From positions 496,001-560,000 of the forward strand of contig NZ_MECJ01000029.1 in NCBI RefSeq assembly GCF_014596475.1: a stretch of 64,000 bases of DNA. Reading direction: 5' to 3'. This document shows positions 15,522-23,678 of the stretch, in pieces (within the stretch, counting starts at the first letter, position 1; each line of letters starts with the position of its first letter). Position numbers and translations under genes: made by a program. The notes under the pieces were generated by a model that was given only the letters and a program-made list of their open reading frames with translations, was not told the origin of the DNA and made no database searches. Origin of the DNA: Streptomyces sp. CBMA152. GTDB taxonomy: Bacteria; Actinomycetota; Actinomycetes; Streptomycetales; Streptomycetaceae.

Positions 15522-16940
15522 GTGGATCACCCCAGCCCGATACATCGGATACGTCGGATACGTCGGCTAGCCATCCCCAGCGCGGCCACCGCCCTCGTCC
15601 TCGCCCTCACGGCCTGCACCGGCGGTGTCGAGGGCAAGCCGGGTGCGGCCGGGGTGGGGGACAAGCTCTTTCCGAAGCTGGGCAACGGCGGCTACGACGT
15701 CGAGCACTACAGCCTCGCCCTCGACTACGACCCGGCCCGCAACCACCTCACCGGCACCGTCACCCTCACCGCCCGCGCCACCCAGAACCTCAGCGCCTTC
15801 AACCTCGACTTCGCGGGGATGGACGTCGGCTCGGCGACCGTCGGCGGCAAGCGCGCCGACGCCAACCGGGCGGGCGACGAACTGACCCTGCGTCCGGCCG
15901 ACGAGCTCAAGAAGGGCGCCGAGTTCAACGCGAGCGTCAGCTACTCCGGCACCCCCAAGACCCTCACCGACCAGGACGACTCGCACGAGGGCTGGCTGCG
16001 CACCGCCGACGGCGCCCTCGCGCTGGGCGAACCGTCCGGCTCGATGGCGTGGTTCCCGTCCAACAACCACCCGAGCGACAAGGCCACGTACGACATCAAG
16101 GTGACCGTGCCGCAGGGGCTGCGGGCGATCTCCAACGGTGAGCTGAAGTCGATGTCGACGGCCAACGGGCGGACGACCTTCGCCTGGCACACCGGCGAGC
16201 CGATGGCGACGTATCTGGCGACGGTCGTCATCGGCAAGTACGACATCAAGGAATCCAAGACACCGTCAGGAATCCCCATCTATACGGCAGTTGACCCTGC
16301 CGCGGCCAAGGACTCCGCCGACGTCGTCGCCAAGCTGCCCGAGATCCTGGAATGGGAGAAAGTGAACTTCGGGCCGTACCCCTTCTCCTCCACCGGCGTC
16401 GTCGTCGCGCCCAAGGGATCGGCCGAGTACGCCCTGGAGACCCAGAACCGCCCGGTGATCCCGGTCGACCAGCTCGACGTCTCGACGCTGACCCACGAGC
16501 TCGCCCACCAGTGGTTCGGCGACTCGGTCACGCCGAAGAAGTGGGGGGACATGTGGCTGAACGAGAGCTTCGCGACGTACGCGGAGTGGCTGTGGAGCGA
16601 GGACCACGGCGGCGAGTCGGCGCAGGCGCACTTCGACGAGCAGTACAAGAAGGGCGCCGACGACAACATCTGGGCCTTCCCGCCCGCCGCGCCGCCGTCG
16701 GCCGCGCACATCTCGGACGAACCCGTCTACCAGCGCGGCGCGATGGTGATCCACCAGATCCGCAAGGCCGTCGGCGACGACGCGTTCTACGACATCGTGC
16801 AGGGCTGGGCGAAGGACCATCGCCATGCGAACGCCTCCACCGACGACTTCACCCGTTACGTCGAGGAGAAGTCCGGCCACGACCTGACGGACCTGTGGGA
16901 CACCTGGCTCTACGGGGACGGCAAGCCCAAGTCCCCGTAG
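15522..16940 (+). CDS. M1 family metallopeptidase lipoprotein
   Basis: 472 residues from GTG 15522. TAAGAT lies seven bases upstream with no Shine-Dalgarno, so the transcript may be leaderless. A signal segment (ATALVLALTAC) ends in a lipobox Cys near residue 32. The N-terminal beta-saddle domain is followed by the gluzincin motif THELAHQWFGD and WLNESFATYAEW (HExxH-x18-E, near 325-348). The aminopeptidase GAMEN motif is replaced by SAEYALETQ, and the protein is half the length of PepN, matching the short secreted M1 group of actinobacteria. It probably cleaves extracellular peptides. Confidence 0.88.
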   Translation: MDHPSPIHRIRRIRRLAIPSAATALVLALTACTGGVEGKPGAAGVGDKLFPKLGNGGYDVEHYSLALDYDPARNHLTGTVTLTARATQNLSAFNLDFAGMDVGSATVGGKRADANRAGDELTLRPADELKKGAEFNASVSYSGTPKTLTDQDDSHEGWLRTADGALALGEPSGSMAWFPSNNHPSDKATYDIKVTVPQGLRAISNGELKSMSTANGRTTFAWHTGEPMATYLATVVIGKYDIKESKTPSGIPIYTAVDPAAAKDSADVVAKLPEILEWEKVNFGPYPFSSTGVVVAPKGSAEYALETQNRPVIPVDQLDVSTLTHELAHQWFGDSVTPKKWGDMWLNESFATYAEWLWSEDHGGESAQAHFDEQYKKGADDNIWAFPPAAPPSAAHISDEPVYQRGAMVIHQIRKAVGDDAFYDIVQGWAKDHRHANASTDDFTRYVEEKSGHDLTDLWDTWLYGDGKPKSP

Positions 16941-16967
16941 AGCAAGGCGAGTTGATCCCTTTCGGGG

Positions 16968-18518
16968 CTACTTCACATTGACGGCGGTCCAGGTGGCGGC
17001 GACCGTCTTGTACTCGGTGCTGGTGGCCCCGTACAGATCGGACGCGGCCTTCAGCGTGGCCGTGCGGGCCTTCGCGTAGTTGGTCGTCGACGTCATGTAC
17101 GTCGACAGGGCCTTGTACCAGATCTTGTACGCCTTGGTCCGGCCGATCCCGGTGACCTTGGAGCCGTCGTACGTCGGGGAGTTGTAGCTGACCCCGTTGA
17201 TGACCTTCGCGCCGCTGCCCTCGGACAGCAGGTAGAAGAAGTGGTTGGCGACGCCGGAGGAGTAGTGGACGTCCTTGTTTCCGACGGTCGACGACCAGTA
17301 GTCGGCCGACTGGCCGTCCTTGCTGGGCTTGTCCATGTACCGCAGCGGGGTGCCGTTGCCGTTGATGTCGATCTTCTCGCCGATGAGGTAGTCACCGGGG
17401 TCGGACGGGTTGTTGGCGAAGAACTCCACCGAGGTGCCGAAGATGTCGCTGGTGCCCTCGTTGAGGCCGCCGGACTCGCGGCTGTAGTTGAGCTTGGCGG
17501 TGGCGGCGGTGAGGCCGTGGCTCATCTCGTGCCCGGCGACGTCGAGCGCGGTGAGCGGCTTCTTGTTGCCCTGGCCGTCGCCGTACGTCATGCAGAAGCA
17601 GCTGTCGTCCCAGAACGCGTTGACGTACGCGTTGCCGTAGTGGACCCGGGAGTACGCGGCCTTGCCGTTGCCCGCGATGCCGTTGCGGTTGAGCTCGGTC
17701 TTGTAGAAGTCCCAGGTCACAGCGGCGCCGTAGTGCGCGTCGACGCCCGCGGTCTCGCGGTTGCCGGGCGTGCCGTCGCCCCAGGTGTCGACGGCCTTGG
17801 TGAAGAGTGTGCCGGTCCCGGAGGAGCCGCCCTTGAGGTCGTACGTCTTGTGCCCGCCGCGCCCGGCGTCGGTCAGGCTGTACGTGGACCCGCTCTTGGT
17901 CGTCCCGAGCGTGACCTTGCCGGAGTACTCGCTGGTCCCGGTGCCGGTGTCGATGGCCTCGTACGCGTAGAGCTGTGCGCCGGTGGCGGCGTCGGTGATG
18001 ACATGGCGCTCGCTCGGGGTGCCGTCTGGCTGCGTCCCCTTCAGGATCGCCTCGTACGCGAGGACGGGCTTGCTGTCGGCGGCCCAGACGACCTTACGGG
18101 CGTTCTTGGGGGCGGCCTTGAGGGAGACGCCGGAGGTGGCGACGGCTATCCGCGCGTCGGAGGCCTTGCTGACCCCCTTCAGACTCCCGTCCTTCTTGGC
18201 GTGCACGACGAGGTCGCCGCCGAGGACGGGCAGGCCGTCGTAGGTGCGCTCGTAGCGGGTGTGGACGGTGCCGTCGGCGTCCTTGATGACATCGCGGACG
18301 ACGAGCGATTCCTTGGCACCGAGCCCGATCTGGCGGGCGGTGGCGGTGGCGGCGTTCTGCGCGTCCTGCAACGCGGCGGCCCGCGCCGACACGCTCAACG
18401 GCAGCGCGGTCGCCCCCGCCTCGCGGTTGGCGGCGCCGGCGGTGGCGCCGGACTGCACGCCGACGACGACCATGGCGGCGGTGGCGGCAAGTGCGGCGGC
18501 ACGCAAGCTGGTTCTCAC
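16968..18518 (-). CDS. secreted M4 (thermolysin-like) metallopeptidase
   Basis: 516 residues from GTG 18518, with AAGGAG eleven bases upstream. It has a Sec signal peptide (ALAATAAMVVVGVQSGATAGA) and an FTP/PepSY propeptide to about residue 200 (YERTYDGLPVLGGDLVVHAK). The catalytic domain has VAGHEMSHGLTAATAKL (HExxH) with the third zinc ligand in GGLNEGTSDIFG, and C-terminal VHYSSGVANHFFYLLSEG carries the transition-state histidine. The family is secreted as a zymogen and matures outside the cell. The ending TAVNVK shows no C-terminal PPC or proprotein domain. Confidence 0.95.
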   Translation of the reverse strand: MRTSLRAAALAATAAMVVVGVQSGATAGAANREAGATALPLSVSARAAALQDAQNAATATARQIGLGAKESLVVRDVIKDADGTVHTRYERTYDGLPVLGGDLVVHAKKDGSLKGVSKASDARIAVATSGVSLKAAPKNARKVVWAADSKPVLAYEAILKGTQPDGTPSERHVITDAATGAQLYAYEAIDTGTGTSEYSGKVTLGTTKSGSTYSLTDAGRGGHKTYDLKGGSSGTGTLFTKAVDTWGDGTPGNRETAGVDAHYGAAVTWDFYKTELNRNGIAGNGKAAYSRVHYGNAYVNAFWDDSCFCMTYGDGQGNKKPLTALDVAGHEMSHGLTAATAKLNYSRESGGLNEGTSDIFGTSVEFFANNPSDPGDYLIGEKIDINGNGTPLRYMDKPSKDGQSADYWSSTVGNKDVHYSSGVANHFFYLLSEGSGAKVINGVSYNSPTYDGSKVTGIGRTKAYKIWYKALSTYMTSTTNYAKARTATLKAASDLYGATSTEYKTVAATWTAVNVK

Positions 18519-18595
18519 CGGGGGTTCTCCTTCACTCGATCCGTGGTGCGTGGGGGGTGGTGCGAGTGGTGGCGCCCGTTCAGTTGTTTTTGCGG

Positions 18596-18625
18596 TGGGT
18601 ACGGCAGCGATGGGTACGGCAGCGA
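18596..18625. repeat. short tandem duplication, 15 bp x 2
   Basis: TGGGTACGGCAGCGA is repeated exactly twice in the 537-bp intergenic region upstream of the M4 peptidase. The rest of that region holds no convincing gene. Confidence 0.6.
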
Positions 18626-18919
18626 TGGCTGCTGCGTGTGGTGCGTGGGTGGAGCGTGCCAGTTGATGACCGCTTTTTGACAGTGTGCCGACAAATATTT
18701 GACCGGAATGTGTCCGTCAGGGAGTGAGTCGTGTCCGGTTAGCGATGTGATCGCGGTGGGGGCCGGAGCAGGTCGGGGGAGCGCTGGGGCTCAACTCCCG
18801 TACGCCTGCATCAAAGATCACGAACCGGAACCATCGTGACCAACTCCAGCAAAATCCAGTCATATTCACGCGGCCTGGTACCGCCAGGTGACCGAGCTGT
18901 GTAGGTTCTGGGTCGGTTC

Positions 18920-18940
18920 GAGTGACGTCGTACGTCACTC
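18920..18940. promoter_or_regulatory. inverted repeat upstream of the 99-residue protein gene
   Basis: GAGTGACGT-CGT-ACGTCACTC is a perfect 9-bp inverted repeat with a 3-bp centre, about 115 bp before the start at 19056. It is of the size expected for a dimeric repressor operator; the binding protein is unknown. Confidence 0.45.
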
Positions 18941-19055
18941 GGCCCGGGAAGCTCTTTCACTGGGGAGCGGGCACGTCCTGTCGGGGCTTCACGCACTGAA
19001 CGACGCGGCCGAAGCCCATGAGGAAACGGCCCGCCGGAACTCGGGAGGAAGCCTC

Positions 19056-19355
19056 ATGGCGGACATCGATCTCGGCGTGGCGTCGGACTGGGACGAGGGC
19101 GACACCCACGGCCGCGTCAAGCTGCGGCCGAACCAGATCTATCCGAACTCGCCCAAGAAGGACGTGCTCATCAGCTCGCCGGTGAGCATCGAGCTGTCGG
19201 TGAACACCAACTTCTCCACCTCCCAGGAGGCGGACAAGATCTACTTCACGACCTATCACGGCTCCACGAAGAAGATCATCGGGATACTCGACTCCGACGG
19301 CAACCTGTACATCGCCGGTCGCGTGATCACGGACCAGAAGGACCTGCGGTACTAG
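19056..19355 (+). CDS. small conserved streptomycete protein
   Basis: 99 residues from ATG 19056, preceded by GGAGGAA; upstream in-frame sequence is untranslated leader. It starts MADIDLGVASDWDEGDTHG and contains RVKLRPNQIYPNSPKKDV, IELSVNTNFSTSQEADKIYF and GILDSDGNLYIAGRVI. It looks like a small all-beta protein. I recall it as the DUF6342 family, restricted to streptomycetes, without known function. No signal or membrane segment. Convergent with terD through a shared terminator. Lower GC than its neighbours in the Lys/Ile/Asn-rich middle. Confidence 0.8.
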   Translation: MADIDLGVASDWDEGDTHGRVKLRPNQIYPNSPKKDVLISSPVSIELSVNTNFSTSQEADKIYFTTYHGSTKKIIGILDSDGNLYIAGRVITDQKDLRY

Positions 19356-19382
19356 GAAGCGTCCTGCGGCCCCGAAGCTGAG

Positions 19383-19412
19383 AAAGCCCCCGGCGAGCTT
19401 GCCGGGGGCTTT
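19383..19412. terminator. bidirectional terminator
   Basis: AAAGCCCCCGGC (19383-19394) pairs perfectly with GCCGGGGGCTTT (19401-19412) around a 6-nt loop, giving A- and T-runs at the base for both convergent genes. Confidence 0.9.
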
Positions 19413-19427
19413 CGTCCGTCACACCAC

Positions 19428-20003
19428 TCAGACGTTGACGCCGAAGTCCTGGGCGATGCCGACCAGGCCCGAGGCGTAGCCCTGGCCGACCGCGCGGAAC
19501 TTCCACTCCGCGCCGTTGCGGTACAGCTCGCCGAAGACCATCGCGGTCTCGGTCGCGGCGTCCTCGCTCAGGTCGTAGCGGGCGATCTCGGCGCCGCCGG
19601 CCTGGTTGACGATGCGGATGTACGCGTTGCGGACCTGGCCGAAGTTCTGCGAGCGGTTCTCCGCGTCGTAGATGGAGACCGGGAAGACGATCTTGTCGAC
19701 GTCGGCGGGGAGGCCCGCGAGGTTGACGTTGATCGACTCGTCGTCGCCCTCGCCCTGGCCGGTGGTGTTGTCACCGGTGTGCACGATGGTCTGGTCCGGC
19801 GTCGACTTGTTGTTGAAGAAGACGAAGTGCGCGTCGGAGTAGACCTTGCCCGTCGCGTTCACCGCGATCGCCGAGGCGTCGAGGTCGAAGTCGGTGCCGG
19901 TGGTCGTGCGGACGTCCCAGCCGAGGCCCACCGAGACGGCGGTCAGGCCCGGAGCCTCCTTGGTGAGCGAGACGTTGCCGCCCTTGGACAGGCTTACAGC
20001 CAT
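19428..20003 (-). CDS. terD: TerD family stress/tellurium-resistance protein
   Basis: 191 residues from ATG 20003, the normal TerD length. It begins MAVSLSKGGNVSLTKEAPGL and carries the family calcium-binding pattern GTDFDLDASAIAVN, then VFFNNKSTPDQTIVHTGDNTTGQGEGDDESINVNL and DLSEDAATETAMVFGELYRNGAEWKFRAVGQGY. TerD proteins bind Ca2+ and belong to membrane-associated stress complexes; streptomycetes carry several, affecting growth and development. No other ter genes adjoin it. A terminator is shared with the convergent gene. Confidence 0.93.
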   Translation of the reverse strand: MAVSLSKGGNVSLTKEAPGLTAVSVGLGWDVRTTTGTDFDLDASAIAVNATGKVYSDAHFVFFNNKSTPDQTIVHTGDNTTGQGEGDDESINVNLAGLPADVDKIVFPVSIYDAENRSQNFGQVRNAYIRIVNQAGGAEIARYDLSEDAATETAMVFGELYRNGAEWKFRAVGQGYASGLVGIAQDFGVNV

Positions 20004-20190
20004 GGGATGTCCCCTTCATCGTGATGTGGTGCGGGCTACGGCTGTTCCCGAAGCTACCGTCACCCCCCTTAACGTCCGCAGGGGAGGTGGAGGTTCCAGC
20101 TCTCTTTACTTTCTTTGCCCGGGCGTCGGCGAGCGGGGGCGGACGCAAAAGAGGGTGACGTGGTGCCGTCCTCGGGGGACCATGGACGGC

Positions 20191-20616
20191 ATGTCCGGGC
20201 CCTACTTCATCCGCGGCTCCGTCTCCCTCCCGGAGGCCGAGCTCATGTGGCGTTTCTCGCGGTCCTCCGGGCCCGGCGGGCAGCACGTCAACACCAGTGA
20301 CTCGCAGGTCGAGCTGCGGTTCGACCTGGCGCGTACGGAGGCGTTCCCGGAGGTGTGGAAGGCGCGGGCGCTGGAACGGCTGGCCTCGCGGCTGGTGGGC
20401 GGCGTCGTGACCGTACGGGCCTCCGAGCACCGGTCGCAGTGGCGCAACCGGGAGACGGCGGCGGTCCGGCTGGCCGCGCTGCTCGCGGAGGCGACCGCGC
20501 CGCCGCCGAAGCCGCGCCGCGCGACGAAGATCCCTCGCGGGATCAACGAGCGGCGGCTGCGCGAGAAGAAGGCACGAGCGGACACGAAGCGCGGCCGCAG
20601 CGGCCGGGACTGGTAG
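20191..20616 (+). CDS. arfB: ArfB-like peptidyl-tRNA hydrolase (GGQ domain)
   Basis: 141 residues from ATG 20191; ATG 20182 would add three. The release-factor catalytic motif is RSSGPGGQHVNTSDSQVELRF (GGQ near residue 28), and the C-terminal tail is strongly basic (RRATKIPRGINERRLREKKARADTKRGRSGRDW), as in E. coli ArfB/YaeJ, which inserts such a tail into the empty mRNA channel to free stalled ribosomes. Length matches ArfB (about 140) rather than RF1/RF2. The gene symbol is by family. It stands alone, with the start supported by GGGGGA upstream. Confidence 0.88.
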   Translation: MSGPYFIRGSVSLPEAELMWRFSRSSGPGGQHVNTSDSQVELRFDLARTEAFPEVWKARALERLASRLVGGVVTVRASEHRSQWRNRETAAVRLAALLAEATAPPPKPRRATKIPRGINERRLREKKARADTKRGRSGRDW

Positions 20617-20643
20617 GGGCTCCGCCCCGACGTAAGCCGCCCC

Positions 20644-21210
20644 TCACCCCAACTGCCGGTACCTGCCCCGGAAATACGACAGCGGCCCCCCCTCCGCACT
20701 CGGCAGGTCCACCCCCAGCACCCGTGCGATGACCAGCGTGTGGTCGCCCGCCTCCACGCGTTGTTCCGTGCGGCACTCCAGGGTCGACAGGGCACCGCCC
20801 ACCAAGGGCGCGCCGCTGATCGGGCCGCGCTTGTACGGGATGTCGTCGAAGAGCAGACGGTCGCTGATGCGGCCCTTCATCGCGAAACGGCCCGCGACGT
20901 GGCGCTGGCTCTCCGCCAGGACCGAGACCGCCCACAGCGGCTGTTCCGCGAGCAGGTCGTCCATGCGGGAGCCGTTTCGTACGCTCACCAGGACCAGGGG
21001 CGGGTCGATGGACACGGACAGGAACGCCGTCGCCGTCATGCCGACGTCCTCGCCGCGCGGGCCGGCGTCCTCGTCGTGGGCGGTCACCAGGACCACTCCG
21101 GCGGCCAGCCGGGACATCGCGGCCCGGAACTCGTCGTTGCTCACCCCCTCAGCATGCGGGTTCTGCGCCGGGAGGGACGGAAGAGCTCGGAGAAGGTCTG
21201 TCTGCAACAC
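20644..21210 (-). CDS. flavin reductase-like FMN-binding protein
   Basis: 188 residues from GTG 21210; GTG 21144 would give 166. TAGCGT lies seven bases before GTG 21210, fitting a leaderless start. The fold signature is RAAMSRLAAGVVLVTAHDED, MTATAFLSVSIDPPLVLVSVRNGSRM and FAMKGRISDRLLFDDIPY, followed by LECRTEQRVEAGDHTLVIARVL with the family's histidine. These proteins reduce FMN with NAD(P)H for two-component monooxygenases, or act as free flavin reductases. No monooxygenase lies next to it. Confidence 0.88.
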   Translation of the reverse strand: MLQTDLLRALPSLPAQNPHAEGVSNDEFRAAMSRLAAGVVLVTAHDEDAGPRGEDVGMTATAFLSVSIDPPLVLVSVRNGSRMDDLLAEQPLWAVSVLAESQRHVAGRFAMKGRISDRLLFDDIPYKRGPISGAPLVGGALSTLECRTEQRVEAGDHTLVIARVLGVDLPSAEGGPLSYFRGRYRQLG

Positions 21211-21530
21211 GTACGGAACGCTAGTCTCCGGGGTCCACCCCGCACATCGGCCCCTGGGACCAGAAGGGGCGCAGATCGAGCCCTGGCGCTGCGTCGGAAG
21301 TCCTAGGACCAGGGCACTTTTCCCATCACAACCGACTTTTCCGGCTTCCCTGGCCGACGCCGTCCGCCCCGCCCCGCCCCGAACCCCTTCCCCCCACCCT
21401 CACCCCCTCCTGCAAAGTCGACCGTCCGTTCGAGCGCCTACCGGCCCCAAAAACCGGCATTAATGCCCGTTTGCTGGAGCGAACGCAAGCAGCCTTCATG
21501 GGTGGCGAATCCACCCCTCTCATCACCCCA

Positions 21531-21574
21531 TGTGACTTGAGTCACAGAGTGCAGTAATTGTTGACCCTGTGTAC
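21531..21574. promoter_or_regulatory. palindrome and BldD-type box upstream of cdgB
   Basis: TGACCCTGTGTAC (21562-21574) matches 12 of 13 positions of the BldD consensus TnACnCwGnGTnA as I recall it. TGTGACT-TG-AGTCACA (21531-21546) is a perfect 7-bp inverted repeat. The start codon is 128 bp downstream. S. coelicolor cdgB is an established direct BldD target. The rest of the 490-bp gap also holds a CAGTG/CACTG dyad (21598-21614). Confidence 0.7.
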
Positions 21575-21702
21575 CGAGTGGGCAGCTCGCTGTGATTCAG
21601 TGACGGGGACACTGCACGAAAAGCGCCCAACAGACGCCCACAGAGAAGTCGCGCCGATCAAGAATCCTGGAGTTGCTGTCGAGGTCTCGGGGAGAGCGAG
21701 CA

Positions 21703-23373
21703 ATGGAGACCGAGTCGGAGCCGTACGTCCGTCTTGCGACTCTGCGGCAGCTGCATCAGGTGGTCACCGACCTGAACACGGCCCGCAGTCTGGCGGACAC
21801 GCTGCAGACCGTCGCCGATGGCGTCATCGCCGGGCTCGGATACGAGCTGGCCTGCGTCAATCTCGTACGCCCTGATGGGGATCTGGTCGTTGCCGCCTTC
21901 GCGGGCAATGCCGCTGCCGAGGCTCTGATCACGGGCCGCGTCGGCTCGCGCGCCTCCTGGGAACGCCGGCTCACCATGGGTGAGGGCTGGGGCGATCTGC
22001 GGTTCATCCCGCACACCGAGGGCTGGGTGCTCCTCGAGGACGATGTGCCGCAGTGGTACACCGAAGGGCCCGAGCCGCGCTTCGAGGACGAGTGGCACCC
22101 CCAGGACCGGCTCTACGCGCCGATGTACGCGTCGGGCGGCGGGCGGGAGCTCCTGGGCGTCATCTCGGTCGACAAGCCGCGCAACGGGCGGCGCCCCGGC
22201 GCGTGGGGGCGCGAAGCGCTCCAGATGTACGCCTCGCAGTCCGCCATTGCGATCAGCAACGCCCGGCTTCGCGCAAATATGCAGCGCGCTCTGGTCCGTC
22301 TGGAGCGCGAGCAGCAGGCGCTGCGGGCCAGCGAGGAGAGCTTCCGGCAGGCCTTCGAGTACGCGCCGTCCGGCATGGCCATCGCCGAGATGGGTGGTGA
22401 CCAGCACGGACGTCTGCTGCGCACCAACGACGCGCTCTGCCGGCTGCTCGGACGGCCCGCTTCCGTGATGCGCCGCTACTCGTTCGCCGACCTCGTCCAC
22501 CCCGAGGACATCGGTCTGCTGCTGCGCACCTCGGCCGAGGGAGGCCGCGCTGAGCTGCGGCTGGGTCGCCGCGACGGCACCTACGTCTGGGTCTCGCTGC
22601 GCAACTCCGTCGTCGCCGATACCGCCGACGGTCCCCGTTTTCTGCTCACCCATGTAGAGGACATCGAGGAGCGCAAGCGGCACGAGCTCCAGCTCGCCCA
22701 CCGCGCCTCACATGACTCGCTCACGGGTCTCCCCAACAGCGCAGAGCTGCGCGCCCGCCTCTCCTCGCGCCTGTGCCAGCGGCCGTACGCGGTCGGCGCG
22801 AGCGCCGTGGAGGCGCTGGACGCGGCGTACGGGGCGCACGACGGGCGGGGCGAGACGCCGGGGCACGCCGTGTGCGCGCCGGGCGGCTTCGACTTCGAGG
22901 CGGTGCCGGGCGGCGGCCCCTTCGACCACCACGTCCACACCGTCGCGCCGCCCGAGGGCGACGTCGACGACGGCAGCAAGGGCCTGGCCGTCCTCTTCTG
23001 CGACCTCGACGGCTTCAAGTCGATCAACGACCGGTTCGGCCACAACACCGGCGACGCCGTCCTCATCGAGGTCGCACGCCGGCTCACCACGGGCGTACGC
23101 GACGGGGACACGGTCGCCCGGCTCGGCGGCGACGAGTTCGTCGTCCTCGCCGACGGCCTGGGCGCGGCCGACGCCGCCGACCTCGCCGTACGGCTGCGCA
23201 ACGCGATCATCCCGCCGATAAGGGTGGACGGCCGCGCGGTCCGGGTAGGGGCGAGTTTCGGCATCGGCTGGGCCAGCTGCGGGATGTCCGTCGAAGAGGT
23301 CCTGCGCTCCGCCGACCAGCGGATGTACATCGAGAAGCGCTCGCGCTCCAAGGTGCACCGGCGCGCCGGGTAG
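21703..23373 (+). CDS. cdgB: GAF-PAS-GGDEF diguanylate cyclase CdgB
   Basis: 556 residues from ATG 21703, with GGAGAG seven bases upstream. A GAF domain (about 10-190; PDGDLVVAAFAGNA, RLYAPMYASGGGRELLGVISVDKPRNG) is followed by a coiled segment, a PAS domain (about 210-335; FRQAFEYAPSGMAIAEMG, YSFADLVHPEDIGLLLR) and GGDEF (about 350-556; HDSLTGLPN, FCDLDGFKSINDRFGHNTGD, RLGGDEFVVLADG). The active-site GGDEF is intact, so c-di-GMP synthesis from two GTP is expected. About 60 residues of Gly/Asp/His-rich sequence are inserted early in the GGDEF domain. Architecture and neighbourhood match S. coelicolor CdgB, controlled by BldD. Confidence 0.92.
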   Translation: METESEPYVRLATLRQLHQVVTDLNTARSLADTLQTVADGVIAGLGYELACVNLVRPDGDLVVAAFAGNAAAEALITGRVGSRASWERRLTMGEGWGDLRFIPHTEGWVLLEDDVPQWYTEGPEPRFEDEWHPQDRLYAPMYASGGGRELLGVISVDKPRNGRRPGAWGREALQMYASQSAIAISNARLRANMQRALVRLEREQQALRASEESFRQAFEYAPSGMAIAEMGGDQHGRLLRTNDALCRLLGRPASVMRRYSFADLVHPEDIGLLLRTSAEGGRAELRLGRRDGTYVWVSLRNSVVADTADGPRFLLTHVEDIEERKRHELQLAHRASHDSLTGLPNSAELRARLSSRLCQRPYAVGASAVEALDAAYGAHDGRGETPGHAVCAPGGFDFEAVPGGGPFDHHVHTVAPPEGDVDDGSKGLAVLFCDLDGFKSINDRFGHNTGDAVLIEVARRLTTGVRDGDTVARLGGDEFVVLADGLGAADAADLAVRLRNAIIPPIRVDGRAVRVGASFGIGWASCGMSVEEVLRSADQRMYIEKRSRSKVHRRAG

Positions 23374-23409
23374 CCGCTGGTCAGCTGTGAGCCTTCTGGC
23401 CGTACGGTC

Positions 23410-23596
23410 GGGCCTGTCCGGTGGATCTGGCCGCATGCGGTCTCGGATGCCCTTTCGGTGCTGGTGAGCGGGGGTCTGGTGCGTGCAGCTGCAAGGCGGA
23501 GGAGGGCGGCGACGCGGAGCGTCGGCAACCGACGACAACGCGGCAGATGTGCGTGCCAGAGCCGCGCGTCCCAGGCCAGATCCACCGGACAGGCCC
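23410..23596. mobile_element. MITE-like 187-bp element
   Basis: Perfect 23-bp inverted ends (GGGCCTGTCCGGTGGATCTG followed by GCC at 23410-23432; its exact inverse at 23574-23596) enclose 141 bp with no gene. The interior holds its own small hairpin GACGC-GGA-GCGTC. No target-site duplication is obvious. It takes up most of the 305-bp gap between cdgB and the CBM protein gene. Its mobile nature is inferred from structure only. Confidence 0.6.
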
Positions 23597-23678
23597 TGGG
23601 GGCAAGCCATGATGTCGGCCGTTCGGGGTAGGCTCGGCCGGTCGGCGACGGCTGGCGAACAGTGAGGAGTGACCCCGG

